Origin: Hyphomicrobiales bacterium
GTDB lineage: Bacteria; Pseudomonadota; Alphaproteobacteria; Rhizobiales; Xanthobacteraceae
Direction: 5' to 3'
DNA: 49,217 nt
Assembly: GCA_021732215.1 (NCBI GenBank)
Contig: JAKFVL010000031.1
Location: 1-49,217 of the forward strand
The notes beneath the pieces are model-generated. The model saw only the letters and a program-made list of their open reading frames with translations. It was not told the origin of the DNA and did no database searches. Of this stretch, positions 37,452-46,253 are shown one piece after another. Every line of letters starts with the position of its first letter. Position 1 is the first letter of the stretch. Made by a program: the position numbers and the translations under genes.

Positions 37452-38333
37452 TCACGCCGCACTTTCCGAAGGCTCGGCAAGGGCCAGGCCGCGAAGATAG
37501 TCCGCAGCCTTGGATGCTTGGCTACACGCCGTAAAGACTGCCCGTTTGTCAGCCTTCAAAAGCTCAATCCAAGAGCCGATATAACCCGCGCTCCGTAGGT
37601 CCCCGTCAAAGCCAAATTCCGCACACAGGAACGCTGCGCACAACTCGGCGATCAGTTCCTCGGCCGCGTAATTGCGTGAGCCGAAACGGTTCTTCAAATC
37701 TCGATCGAGACGCGACTTGTGTGCCGTCCAATGCGTCAATTCGTGGAATGCCACGTTGTAAAAGTGATCGGCGCCCTTGAAAGCCTCGAATGCGGGCATC
37801 GAGATAAAATCGCGGCTCGGCACATAGAAAGCTTCGCCGTGTCCTTCGCGGATGTCGGCTCCAGTTGAGTGCAAGAATGCGTCGGCGAGTTCGTCGCGCG
37901 CGTCAGGATTGCGAGCCCGCATCGGCGTTCCTGTATTGATGCTATCGGGAAGGTTTTCGCATTGGTCAACATTGAAGACCGTATACTCACGCATCATCGG
38001 CACTAAGCGCGTTGCTGAGTTATCGTCCGACCACTTATCGTGAACCTGATGTTGCTTCACGAAATACACCTTCGTACCGTGCTCGCCCCTGCACACGTTG
38101 CCGCCTAACTCCGCGGCCTGTTTGAATGTCAGAAAGCGAGGCGTTCGATAGCCGGCCTTCTGTGCCATCCACAACAACAAGACGTTGCATCCTGAGTAAG
38201 GCCGATTGGTCACGGCGTTGCATGGCGTGTTCATGCCTGCTGTTGCAGACCATGGCTTAACCCAAGGGGCGGCACCGACTTCTAGCTCTGCAACATTGCG
38301 CGTCGATACTTCTGCGTAGAGATCACGTTTCAT
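37452..38333 (-). CDS. ArdC-like antirestriction/zincin protein
   Basis: A 293-residue protein. The N-terminal DUF1738-type single-strand-DNA-binding domain (about 1-125; NVAELEVGAAPWVKPW, NAVTNRPYSGCNVLLL, GTKVYFVKQH) is followed by a zincin-like metallopeptidase domain with HELTH at 197-201 and a downstream Glu in AEELIAELCAAF. ArdC-type proteins are carried by plasmids and conjugative elements and protect incoming single-stranded DNA from restriction; the metal site may be structural. The gene is full length. No relaxase or type IV secretion genes are near, so it is probably a relic of an integrated conjugative element. Confidence 0.9.
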   Translation of the reverse strand: MKRDLYAEVSTRNVAELEVGAAPWVKPWSATAGMNTPCNAVTNRPYSGCNVLLLWMAQKAGYRTPRFLTFKQAAELGGNVCRGEHGTKVYFVKQHQVHDKWSDDNSATRLVPMMREYTVFNVDQCENLPDSINTGTPMRARNPDARDELADAFLHSTGADIREGHGEAFYVPSRDFISMPAFEAFKGADHFYNVAFHELTHWTAHKSRLDRDLKNRFGSRNYAAEELIAELCAAFLCAEFGFDGDLRSAGYIGSWIELLKADKRAVFTACSQASKAADYLRGLALAEPSESAA

Positions 38334-39135
38334 AGCCCGCCTCGCTCGCTGTTATGGCTGACGCGATCACGATTGGCCGCGCGCCATAGCCGCGTTGGGC
38401 AAAGCTTCGTTCTACGGTCTCACAAATTACTCCTAGCCCCATGGCCGAGCCCCCGTCTCGCGTGTCGACAGAGGGTGCGGAGAAACATCTCTGGGTCCAA
38501 AGAGAACTCAAAGAGGCGAGCAGCCGGGGCCCATTCGGAAGCGACGGGAACGAGCTAGGCCCAACCGCCTGGACCTAACGCTTCGCTGATATCGAAGCCC
38601 CTCGCGGTTCATCCTCGCAGGGACTGAAGAAGTCGAAGCCGATGGCGTCTATACCGCCGTCCAACTATGTCCATCTGGATCCATGGCGACCGCCGACCAC
38701 CGGCGCGCAGGCTCATGCCGCGACGCGAAGGCTGCGAGTTCTGTTTCGATCCGGAGTTGAAAGCCGTCTTGGCCTCGTTGTAAGACCTTCAGACCTTCCG
38801 ACCGCTACTTGATCAGTGTTGCGCGAGCTTCCGTTAAATGCGCGAGCCCGCCTGAAGCAGAGTGGCAAAGATTGTAGCAAGCTAAGTAGGCAGAGTATCG
38901 GGGAAGACGAATTCTGCTATCGACATCGGCACATTTGCTTGGTACAAAGCAGCCATCCGAGGTGGCATTAAGTAATTGATTTTGCTTGCTTTAGGCGGCT
39001 TGGGACACAATCCTTTCCTGGGCACCAGATTTCCGCAAGAATCGGATGAGCGGAGCGAGGCGCGGGTTTTCCCGCGCCTCTCGCCGATCCGCGCTCTCTC
39101 GCTTCTCGGACAGTTATCGTTGTCTGATATTGTTT
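38334..39135. other. Intergenic boundary zone between accessory and core DNA
   Basis: About 800 bp with no supported gene. It holds a perfect 10-bp hairpin at 39057-39080 and runs into an extragenic palindromic repeat at 39136. Frames at 38882-39265 are open but look fortuitous. Confidence 0.35.
39057..39080. terminator. Perfect hairpin with TTTT loop
   Basis: Arms GAGGCGCGGG (39057-39066) and CCCGCGCCTC (39071-39080) pair perfectly around TTTT. No T-run follows, so a terminator function is uncertain; a stable extragenic palindrome is as likely. Confidence 0.45.
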
Positions 39136-39170
39136 GGAAAACCGGTATCCACTTTTCCTGATCATGCTTT
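39136..39170. repeat. Rhizobiales extragenic repeat half-palindrome
   Basis: Contains GGAAAACCGGTATCCACTTT followed by TCCTGATCATGC, close to the very common Bradyrhizobium/Rhodopseudomonas intergenic repeat GGAAAACCGG-TNCCCACTTTTCCGGATCATGC. It is a single half with small changes. It lies about 90 bp before the RNase D-like gene. Confidence 0.65.
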
Positions 39171-39257
39171 AGTTTGGTTGGGTCGATTCGGCGCGAGACG
39201 GCCATCGGACGTCTTTGCTGTTGAGCTTTGGACATTGAACTCTGGACACCCGAACGT

Positions 39258-39872
39258 ATGACCATCCGCCTGCATCGTGGCGATCTGCCCGACCTGTCGC
39301 GCTACAAGGATTCGGTAGCAATCGACACCGAGACGCTTGGTTTGAATCCGCATCGCGACCGGCTTTGCGTGATGCAACTGTCCAATGGCGACGGCACCGC
39401 GGACGTTGTGCAGATTCCGGCGGGCCATACCAATGCGCCCAATCTCAAGGCGCTGCTCGGCAATCCGAAAGTCTTGAAGATTTTTCACTTCGCGCGCTTC
39501 GATCTCGCCGTGCTCTCGAACGCCTTTGGCGTGATGCCGCAACCGGTCTACTGCACCAAGATCGTCTCGAAGCTGGTCCGCACCTATACCGATCGTCACG
39601 GACTGAAGGATCTCGTGCGCGAGGTGCTCGGCGTCGATCTGTCGAAACAGCAGCAGTCGAGCGACTGGGGCGCGGACGCACTCAGCGAGGCGCAGCTCGC
39701 CTATGCCGCGTCCGATGTCCTTTATCTCCATGCGCTGAAGGACAAGTTGGACGCGATGCTCGCGCGTGAAAAACGCGAGATTTTGGCGCAGGCCTGTTTC
39801 AGCTTTTTACCGTCGCGCGCGCAGCTCGATCTCGATGGCTGGGCCACCGACGATATCTTCGCGCACTCCTGA
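39258..39872 (+). CDS. rnd: RNase D-like 3'-5' exonuclease
   Basis: A 204-residue DEDDy exonuclease. Exo motifs are visible: AIDTETLGL (Asp23, Glu25), FHFARFDLAVL, and YAASDVLYLHAL with the Tyr-x3-Asp of the DEDDy class. It has no HRDC domain, so it is the short alphaproteobacterial ribonuclease D-like form, used in trimming the 3' ends of stable RNAs. I chose ATG 39258; a TTG at 39228 would add ten residues outside the fold. This is the first core gene after the accessory region and stands just before the lpt genes, its usual place in this family. Confidence 0.88.
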   Translation: MTIRLHRGDLPDLSRYKDSVAIDTETLGLNPHRDRLCVMQLSNGDGTADVVQIPAGHTNAPNLKALLGNPKVLKIFHFARFDLAVLSNAFGVMPQPVYCTKIVSKLVRTYTDRHGLKDLVREVLGVDLSKQQQSSDWGADALSEAQLAYAASDVLYLHALKDKLDAMLAREKREILAQACFSFLPSRAQLDLDGWATDDIFAHS

Positions 39873-40037
39873 GTGCGTCTTGGTCGCCCTGTTTCGGTCA
39901 TACTCGCTAGGCTGATATCGGGAGCCGCTTGTGATCGACTGGCCAATGGGCCGCACCTTGTCGGGCGGTGATGGGCTGCATAATCCGTTCATTGGGCGTA
40001 GAATGCATCCGTATTAACCAATGCATTGAGGTTCCGG

Positions 40038-40733
40038 TTGTCGACGGCGAACGGTCAGACCTACCAGGCCACGATGGACGCGCGATTCAAGATCGCGGCG
40101 CGCCACAGCCGTCGCGTGCGCATGATGCGCGTCGCAGTTCCTGCGGTCGTTGTGCTCGCGATGATGGTCATCGTGGTCGCCTCGATCTTCAATCCATTCC
40201 GCATCCTGACCAAGCTGCCTTTTGAAGTCGGCAACCTGGTTGTGTCCGGAACCAAGGTGACGATGGAATCCCCGCGCCTTGCCGGGTTCACGCCCGATCA
40301 GCGGCCTTATGAGCTGCGCGCGAAGACTGCGGTTCAGGATATCAAGGATCCGAAGTTCGTCGAACTGAGCGAGCTGGATTCGAATCTGGAGATGGAAGAC
40401 AAGACCACGGTGCGACTGCGCTCGCGTAAGGGATTGTTCGACAGCAAGGCGCAACTGCTCGATTTGCAGGAAGACGTGTTCGTCAAGAATTCGACGGGCT
40501 ATGAAGCGCGGATGGCGCAGGCCTTTGTCGATCTCGGGAAAGGCACGGTCTCGTCCGATACGCCGGTCGCGGTGAAACTTCTCAACGGCACCATCGACAG
40601 CCAGCGTTTGCGGATCACGGATCGCGGTGCGGTGCTTCGGTTCGAAGGTGGCGTTGTGGTGCATCTGGATGGTCAAAGCGGCGGATTGACGGGGGTTCCC
40701 GCAGCCGTGGCGCCGGCAGGCAGCGGCAAATGA
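40038..40733 (+). CDS. lptC: LPS export ABC transporter periplasmic protein LptC
   Basis: A 231-residue bitopic protein. One membrane helix (about residues 30-50, VAVPAVVVLAMMVIVVASIF) is followed by the periplasmic beta-jellyroll of LptC (about 65-210). LptC receives LPS from LptB2FG at the inner membrane and passes it to LptA. No good ATG exists upstream; I chose TTG 40038 because GAGG lies six bases before it, whereas TTG 40026 has none. ATG 40074 is a shorter alternative. The stop overlaps the lptA ATG (ATGA), so the two are translationally coupled. Confidence 0.88.
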   Translation: MSTANGQTYQATMDARFKIAARHSRRVRMMRVAVPAVVVLAMMVIVVASIFNPFRILTKLPFEVGNLVVSGTKVTMESPRLAGFTPDQRPYELRAKTAVQDIKDPKFVELSELDSNLEMEDKTTVRLRSRKGLFDSKAQLLDLQEDVFVKNSTGYEARMAQAFVDLGKGTVSSDTPVAVKLLNGTIDSQRLRITDRGAVLRFEGGVVVHLDGQSGGLTGVPAAVAPAGSGK

Positions 40734-41515
40734 CAGCATTCGCGATCAAGGCGAGCTTGCGGGGAATGTTGCGCGCCGTTGCGATTTGCAGCGTGACAGC
40801 GCTGACGACCAGCGCGTTGATGAATGCGCAAGCGGTTGCCCAGCAATCGAAGCAGGGCGGCTCGACGGTGCAAGGCGTTCCCAACGCGGTGCAGGGCTTC
40901 TCGCAGAACCGCGACAAGCCGATCAGGATCGATGCCGCATCTCTCGAAGTTCGTGACAAGGAAAAGGCCGCGACCTTCTCCGGCAACGTCAAGGTGGTTC
41001 AGGGCGACACCACGATGTACTGCAAGGTGCTGCTGGTCTTCTACGACCAGGATCAGCCCGGTGGCGCGCAGAACAAGGGTGCGATGAAGTCTGCTTCGCC
41101 CGGTCCGGGCGGCAGTTCGTCGGTGCGGCGTCTTGAGGCCAAGGGCGGCGTTCGCGTCGAGCAAAAGGATCAGGTTGTCACAGGCGATACCGGAATTTTC
41201 GACACTAAATCCAATCTCGTGACGGTCAACGGCAACGTCGTCCTGACCCAGGCGCAAAACGTCCTGAAAGGGGATAAGCTGGTCGTGGATATGACGACAG
41301 GCGTGTCGCGGGTGGAGTCGGCGCCTGGCAAGGGGGTGTCCGCCTTGATCAATACGGGCTCCGGAGGGGGTGGCCCGACCTCGCCGCTCGGTATCGGATC
41401 ACCCAAAAATGCCAACGGAGCCAATTCAAATGCGTCCACACCGCGCGAAACGGCTCCCGGAACCGCCAGAAAGCCTCTTGATCTCAATAGCTTGTCCGGT
41501 GGACAGCAGCGCTAA
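40730..41515 (+). CDS. lptA: LPS transport periplasmic protein LptA
   Basis: A 261-residue OstA-like protein. A long signal peptide (basic start, hydrophobic TALTTSALMNAQAVAQ, cut near AVAQ) precedes the jellyroll domain (IRIDAASLEVRDKEKAATFS, TGIFDTKSNLVTVNGNVVLT). A low-complexity Gly/Ser/Asn tail of about 60 residues is common in this group. LptA forms the periplasmic bridge that carries LPS to LptD. Starts within the lptC stop. Confidence 0.92.
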   Translation: MTAFAIKASLRGMLRAVAICSVTALTTSALMNAQAVAQQSKQGGSTVQGVPNAVQGFSQNRDKPIRIDAASLEVRDKEKAATFSGNVKVVQGDTTMYCKVLLVFYDQDQPGGAQNKGAMKSASPGPGGSSSVRRLEAKGGVRVEQKDQVVTGDTGIFDTKSNLVTVNGNVVLTQAQNVLKGDKLVVDMTTGVSRVESAPGKGVSALINTGSGGGGPTSPLGIGSPKNANGANSNASTPRETAPGTARKPLDLNSLSGGQQR

Positions 41516-41744
41516 GGGTTGAAGCGCCCGCGCCTAAACGCTATGTCCTTTGATGCCTGCATCGGACTTGCTTCAAACCAAACCCTTCACCGTCCGATAT
41601 CTTTTCTGTGTGAGCATCGGCGCTGCGGGATTCGGGCGCGAGATTCGGGCACGATTCAGTGCAGGAATAACCCAAGATAGCCCCAAGATTAGCTCCATGG
41701 TTGGGCGATGACCCGGACGACCGACGGCACCGATTGAAGCGCTC

Positions 41745-42698
41745 ATGTTCGATTTCCTGCGCATATTCCAGCGGCGTCGTCCGCAGCGCGGCCCGCAAAG
41801 TTTTGCGCGGCCGCAGCGCAATGACATCACCGCGATCAGCGAACGCATCGGCGATCTGATCAAGAGTCCGTTCCGCAGCTCGCAACCGGTTGCACGCGAA
41901 GCGGTTCGCAGCGACGAAACATCCACCGCGCGTGTCTTGTCCGGAGGAGCGACGCCGGTTCGGCTGCCGCCGCGCGCGGGCTACCTTGCTGTGCATGGCG
42001 TGGAGAAAACATTCGGTACGCGCAAGGTCGTGCGCGGCGTCAATCTCTATGTTCGCCGCGGCGAGGCGGTCGGCATTCTGGGGCCGAACGGCGCGGGCAA
42101 GACCACCGTGTTTTATATGATCACCGGCCTGATCAAGGCCGACAGAGGCCGTATCGAGCTTGACGGCCACGATGTCACCAGCCTGCCGATGTATCAGCGC
42201 GCACGTCTCGGCATCGGGTATCTTCCGCAGGAAGCCTCGATCTTTCGCGGCCTGAATGTCGAGGACAACATTCGCGCGGTGCTCGAAGTGGTCGAGCCTG
42301 ACAAGCGCAAGCGCGAGGCCGAACTGAATTCGTTGCTTGAGGAGTTCAATATCGCGCGGCTGCGCAAGTCGCCGTCGATCGCGCTGTCAGGCGGCGAGCG
42401 CCGCCGCGTTGAAATCGCGCGCGCCCTGGCGACGCGGCCGAACTACATGCTGCTCGACGAGCCGTTTGCCGGCATCGATCCGATCGCGGTCGGCGATATC
42501 CAGGATCTGGTGCGGCACCTTACCAATCGTGGCATCGGCGTGCTGATTACCGATCACAATGTGCGTGAGACGCTCGGCCTGACCGATCGTGCCTATATCG
42601 TCTATGCCGGCGAGGTCCTGACCGAAGGCAGCCCGGACGAGATCGTCAACGATCCCGATGTCCGCCGCCTTTACCTTGGCGAAGAATTTCGCCTGTAA
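41745..42698 (+). CDS. lptB: LPS export ABC transporter ATPase LptB
   Basis: A 317-residue ABC ATPase. Walker A (GPNGAGKTTVF), signature (LSGGERRRVEIARAL) and Walker B (YMLLDEPFAGIDP) are all intact, with the H-loop in ITDHNVRETL. It powers LPS extraction by the LptBFG complex. The first 75 residues are an Arg-rich, low-complexity extension absent from E. coli LptB; similar extensions occur in Bradyrhizobiaceae, so I keep ATG 41745, although a start closer to YLAVHGVEKTF is conceivable. It is 229 bp after lptA, so it may have its own promoter. Confidence 0.92.
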   Translation: MFDFLRIFQRRRPQRGPQSFARPQRNDITAISERIGDLIKSPFRSSQPVAREAVRSDETSTARVLSGGATPVRLPPRAGYLAVHGVEKTFGTRKVVRGVNLYVRRGEAVGILGPNGAGKTTVFYMITGLIKADRGRIELDGHDVTSLPMYQRARLGIGYLPQEASIFRGLNVEDNIRAVLEVVEPDKRKREAELNSLLEEFNIARLRKSPSIALSGGERRRVEIARALATRPNYMLLDEPFAGIDPIAVGDIQDLVRHLTNRGIGVLITDHNVRETLGLTDRAYIVYAGEVLTEGSPDEIVNDPDVRRLYLGEEFRL

Positions 42699-42749
42699 CC
42701 CTTTTTTGCGCTGCGTCAAGGCGTGTACAACGACCTTGGAAAGGGATAA

Positions 42750-42784
42750 GCAAGAATTGGACCAAATTCAGGAACAATTCTTGC
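42750..42784. promoter_or_regulatory. Perfect inverted repeat just before rpoN
   Basis: Arms GCAAGAATTG (42750-42759) and CAATTCTTGC (42775-42784) are perfect 10-bp complements with a 15-nt spacer; the right arm ends four bases before the rpoN ATG. The only AGGA (about 42770-42773) lies inside the loop. It could be an operator or an mRNA hairpin that affects rpoN translation. Confidence 0.5.
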
Positions 42785-42788
42785 CCTC

Positions 42789-44468
42789 ATGGCACTTTCG
42801 CAACGCCTAGAGTTTCGACAGAGCCAGTCTCTGGTGATGACGCCGCAGTTGATGCAGGCGATCAAGCTGCTGCAGCTGTCGAATCTCGATCTTGTGGCGT
42901 TTGTCGAAGAAGAGCTGGAGCGTAATCCGTTGCTGGAGCGCGCCAGCGACGGCGCCGAATCGGCCGGGAACCCAGGTGCCGCCCCGGAGTATGCCGCGAC
43001 GGGCGAGGGCAGCTCCGATGACGGCGGCAACGGAGATGATTCCGGCGGTTTTGATTCGGGCAGCCATGATTCGGGTCTGACCGGCCCGTCAGGCGACAGC
43101 GTTGAGGGCGGTGCGGCTCCGGACGAATGGATCAACCGCGATCTCGGCAGCCGGGCGGAGATGGAGCAGACTTTCGACACCGGCCTCGATAACGTTTTTT
43201 CCGAAGAACCGGCGGAAGCCGCCGCGCGTACGGCGCAGGAAGCAGCGCCCACGGCCTACACCGAATGGGGTGGCGGTGCGTCGAACGACGACGATTACAA
43301 TCTCGAGGCATTCGTCGCTGCCGAAACCACGTTGGCCGGTCATCTGGCAGAGCAGCTTGCGGTCGCTTTGACAGTGCCTGCGCAGCGCATGATCGGCCAG
43401 TATCTGATCGATCTCGTCGACGATGCGGGCTACCTGCCCGCCGATCTCGGGCAGGCCGGCGAGCGGCTCGGAGCTTTGGCTGCCGATGTCGAACTGGTCC
43501 TGAAGACGCTGCAAACCTTCGATCCGCCGGGCGTATGCGCACGCAGCCTGAGCGAATGCCTTGCTATCCAGTTGCGGGAGCGCGATCGCTACGATCCTGC
43601 GATGCAGGCGCTGGTGGAGCATCTCGATTTGCTGGCCCGTCGCGACATCTCGGCCTTGCGCAAGATTTGCGGCGTCGACGACGAGGACATCGCCGATATG
43701 ATCGGCGAGATTCGTCATCTTGATCCGAAGCCGGGGTTGAAATTCAGTTCGTCGAAAGCACAAACCGTTGTGCCTGACGTCTACGTGCGACCCGGACCGG
43801 ATGGCGGATGGCTGGTTGAGCTGAACAGCGACACGCTGCCGCGCGTGCTGGTCAACCAGGTGTATTATTCAGAGCTTTCGAAAACTATTCGCAAGGATGG
43901 CGACAAGACCTACTTCACCGATTGTCTGCAAAATGCGACATGGCTGGTGCGCGCACTCGATCAGCGCGCCCGAACGATTCTGAAAGTTGCAACCGAGATC
44001 GTGCGGCAGCAGGACGGCTTCTTCACCCACGGTGTCGCGCATCTGCGCCCGCTCAATCTCAAGGCCGTTGCGGACGCCATCCAGATGCACGAATCGACCG
44101 TCTCCCGCGTCACAGCCAACAAATATATGGCGACCAATCGCGGTATTTTTGAATTGAAATACTTTTTCACCGCCTCGATCGCGTCCGCGGATGGCGGTGA
44201 CGCGCATTCGGCCGAATCCGTGCGGCACCGCATCAAAAGCCTGATCGACGCAGAAAGTCCGTCGGCGATTCTTTCTGACGATACGATTGTGGAGCGCTTG
44301 CACGAGGCCGGCATTGATATTGCCCGGCGAACCGTCGCCAAATACCGCGAAGCCATGCGTATCCCGTCATCGGTACAACGGCGTCGCAACAAACAGAGTA
44401 TGATCGGCAATGCACTTTCTTCTCCAGCGACTCCAGTGGATCGCTCCCGCGACGCCGCTTCCGCTTGA
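42789..44468 (+). CDS. rpoN: RNA polymerase sigma-54 factor RpoN
   Basis: A 559-residue sigma-54. The activator-interacting region I is Gln-rich (LSQRLEFRQSQSLVMTPQLM), region II is acidic (about 55-140, rich in Gly, Asp and Ser), and region III has the core-binding and DNA-binding parts with the RpoN box ARRTVAKYREAM. It directs transcription of -24/-12 promoters for nitrogen metabolism and other functions with enhancer-binding ATPases. Its placement after lptB and before hpf and ptsN is conserved across proteobacteria. ATG 42789 matches family starts. Confidence 0.96.
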   Translation: MALSQRLEFRQSQSLVMTPQLMQAIKLLQLSNLDLVAFVEEELERNPLLERASDGAESAGNPGAAPEYAATGEGSSDDGGNGDDSGGFDSGSHDSGLTGPSGDSVEGGAAPDEWINRDLGSRAEMEQTFDTGLDNVFSEEPAEAAARTAQEAAPTAYTEWGGGASNDDDYNLEAFVAAETTLAGHLAEQLAVALTVPAQRMIGQYLIDLVDDAGYLPADLGQAGERLGALAADVELVLKTLQTFDPPGVCARSLSECLAIQLRERDRYDPAMQALVEHLDLLARRDISALRKICGVDDEDIADMIGEIRHLDPKPGLKFSSSKAQTVVPDVYVRPGPDGGWLVELNSDTLPRVLVNQVYYSELSKTIRKDGDKTYFTDCLQNATWLVRALDQRARTILKVATEIVRQQDGFFTHGVAHLRPLNLKAVADAIQMHESTVSRVTANKYMATNRGIFELKYFFTASIASADGGDAHSAESVRHRIKSLIDAESPSAILSDDTIVERLHEAGIDIARRTVAKYREAMRIPSSVQRRRNKQSMIGNALSSPATPVDRSRDAASA

Positions 44469-44525
44469 CGGACTCGATCCCTATCTCGATGGTGTTGGCT
44501 ACAGTACGGACGAGCGAGGTGTCGC

Positions 44526-45173
44526 ATGACAATTCGGGTCTCGGGAAAAAGCATCAGTGTCGGCGAGGCATTGCGCGATCGCGTCAACGATCGCACCGAT
44601 GAGGTGCTGAGAAAATATTTCGACGGCAACTACTCCGGCCACATCACGCTGAGCAAGGATGGATTCGGTTTCCGCACCGATTGCGCGCTGCATCTGGATT
44701 CAGGAATTACGCTGGAGGCGGATGCGATCGCCGCCGACGCCTATGCCAGCGCCGATCAGGCGCTGATGCAGATCGAGAAGCGGCTGCGACGTTACAAGAG
44801 CAGGCTCAAGGACCGCTCGGGACGCAAGGCGGCTGCGAATGCCGCCGCAATGGCGAGCCTCAATGGCGGCTCGTTCGATGCACCTGGCGCAAACGAACCT
44901 GGCATCGACGCTCCGAGCTATGTGATCGAGGCGCTGTCCGACGGGCACGACGGCGAACTCGCCGGCTACAGCCCCGTCATTATCGCCGAGGCGACCACGT
45001 CGCTGAAACTCCTGTCGGTCAGCGAGGCGGTGATGGAACTGGACCTGACCGGCGCGCCCGTGCTGGTTTTCCGCCATGGCGGCAGCGGCCGGGTGAACGT
45101 GATTTACAGGCGGCCGGACGGGAACGTCGGGTGGGTCGATCCACCGGTGGTCAACCTGCCGGATCGCCATTGA
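44526..45173 (+). CDS. hpf: Ribosome hibernation promoting factor, long form
   Basis: A 215-residue long HPF (YfiA/RaiA family). The N-terminal domain (about 1-105) binds the 30S subunit; the C-terminal dimerisation domain (about 150-210, SEAVMELDLTGAPVLVFRHG) joins two 70S ribosomes into 100S dimers in stationary phase. The linker is Ala/Gly-rich. It follows rpoN by 57 bp, the normal arrangement, and a hairpin-type terminator follows at 45196. Confidence 0.94.
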   Translation: MTIRVSGKSISVGEALRDRVNDRTDEVLRKYFDGNYSGHITLSKDGFGFRTDCALHLDSGITLEADAIAADAYASADQALMQIEKRLRRYKSRLKDRSGRKAAANAAAMASLNGGSFDAPGANEPGIDAPSYVIEALSDGHDGELAGYSPVIIAEATTSLKLLSVSEAVMELDLTGAPVLVFRHGGSGRVNVIYRRPDGNVGWVDPPVVNLPDRH

Positions 45174-45195
45174 CGCCCTGCCGGTGCCTCCCTAT

Positions 45196-45227
45196 GGTCC
45201 GGCGCCGTTAACGCCGCCGGACCTGTT
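45196..45227 (+). terminator. Terminator-like hairpin after hpf
   Basis: GGTCCGGCG (45196-45204) pairs perfectly with CGCCGGACC (45215-45223) and is followed by TGTTTT. Placed 20 bp past the hpf stop, it could end or attenuate transcription before ptsN. Confidence 0.6.
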
Positions 45228-45309
45228 TTGAGCGTAACGTTGCCAACCCGATACTGAACCTGATTTCCGGTCCAACCCACCACGGTCCAACAGAACTCCG
45301 GAACGACCC

Positions 45310-45771
45310 ATGATGATTACCGATCTGGTCGCACCAGAGGCGATTATTCCGGCGTTGAAGGTCACGAGCAAGAAGCAGGCGTTGCAGGAGATTGCGGCGC
45401 GCGCGTCCGAGCTTACCGGCCAGAACGACCGGGCCATTTTCGAGGTTCTGCTTCAGCGCGAGAAGCTCGGCACCACGGCGGTGGGCTATGGCGTCGCGAT
45501 TCCGCACGGCAAGCTGCCGAAGCTCGACAAGCTGTTCGGACTTTTCTCGCGTCTTGAACGTCCGATCGATTTCGAAGCGCTCGATGCGCAGCCTGTCGAT
45601 CTGATGTTCTTGCTCCTCGCGCCCGAGGGCGCCGGCGCCGATCATCTGAAAGCGCTCGCGCGGATCGCTCGTCTGCTGCGCGATCAGGATGTCGCCAAGA
45701 AGCTGCGGGCGTCGCGCGATGCGCAGGCGATCTATTCGGTGCTGGCGCTGCCGCCGGCGAGCGCGGCGTAA
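45310..45771 (+). CDS. ptsN: PTS IIA-like nitrogen regulatory protein PtsN
   Basis: A 153-residue EIIA-Ntr protein. The phospho-accepting His lies in VAIPHGK (His66 from the first Met). It takes phosphate from the EI-Ntr/NPr chain and adjusts potassium, nitrogen and stress responses in alphaproteobacteria. Two adjacent ATGs (45310, 45313) are both possible. Downstream of rpoN and hpf as usual. Confidence 0.94.
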   Translation: MMITDLVAPEAIIPALKVTSKKQALQEIAARASELTGQNDRAIFEVLLQREKLGTTAVGYGVAIPHGKLPKLDKLFGLFSRLERPIDFEALDAQPVDLMFLLLAPEGAGADHLKALARIARLLRDQDVAKKLRASRDAQAIYSVLALPPASAA

Positions 45772-45835
45772 TCTTCCAACCTGAAGCGGCTCTTCAACGA
45801 GCTTCGACGATCACGAATCTCTCAGACTGAGAGTC

Positions 45836-45864
45836 CGTCATTGCCGGAGCGGCCGGCAATGACG
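45836..45864. repeat. Palindrome between convergent genes
   Basis: CGTCATTGCCGG (45836-45847) and CCGGCAATGACG (45853-45864) pair perfectly around AGCGG. This is the CGTCATTGC-type extragenic palindrome seen many times in this bacterial family, and here it may also end transcription from both sides. Confidence 0.65.
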
Positions 45865-45950
45865 CCGTTGATTGTGCGACGTCTGAGATACGACGCTTGC
45901 GATGAGCGTCATCGCTCGCTCGCTGCGCAACGATCGAATCCTTTACGCGC

Positions 45951-46214
45951 TCAGTGGACGCTCAGCGTCTCGAGCTCGTTGCTCCAGGCGTTCGCGATCG
46001 CAGCCTCGCGGCTGTCGGTCAGCATGATCGGCGTTCCGTCGGCCGCATGCAGTGCAAACAGCTTGATGCCCGGCGCGATCTTCGGCGCCTGCGGGAACAG
46101 CCCAGGGACGTCCTCGGAGCGAATCTGCTTCACGTAGGCGATGTGGCCTTCGCCCATGGTGGCCAGCGTCTCCGGCGAGACGGTCGGGTTACTCAGAACA
46201 TTACCTTCAGTCAT
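45951..46214 (-). CDS. DUF1150 family protein
   Basis: An 87-residue protein of the DUF1150 family (ATMGEGHIAYVKQIRSEDVP, LFALHAADGTPIMLTDSREA). The function is unknown, but it is commonly found beside small heat-shock genes in Rhizobiales. It follows hsp20 on the same strand after 210 bp that hold overlapping inverted repeats, so it may share the heat-regulated transcript. Confidence 0.9.
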   Translation of the reverse strand: MTEGNVLSNPTVSPETLATMGEGHIAYVKQIRSEDVPGLFPQAPKIAPGIKLFALHAADGTPIMLTDSREAAIANAWSNELETLSVH

Positions 46215-46253
46215 GGTCTCGACTCCTTACAGTTATCAAGCGGTCGAGTGCTT

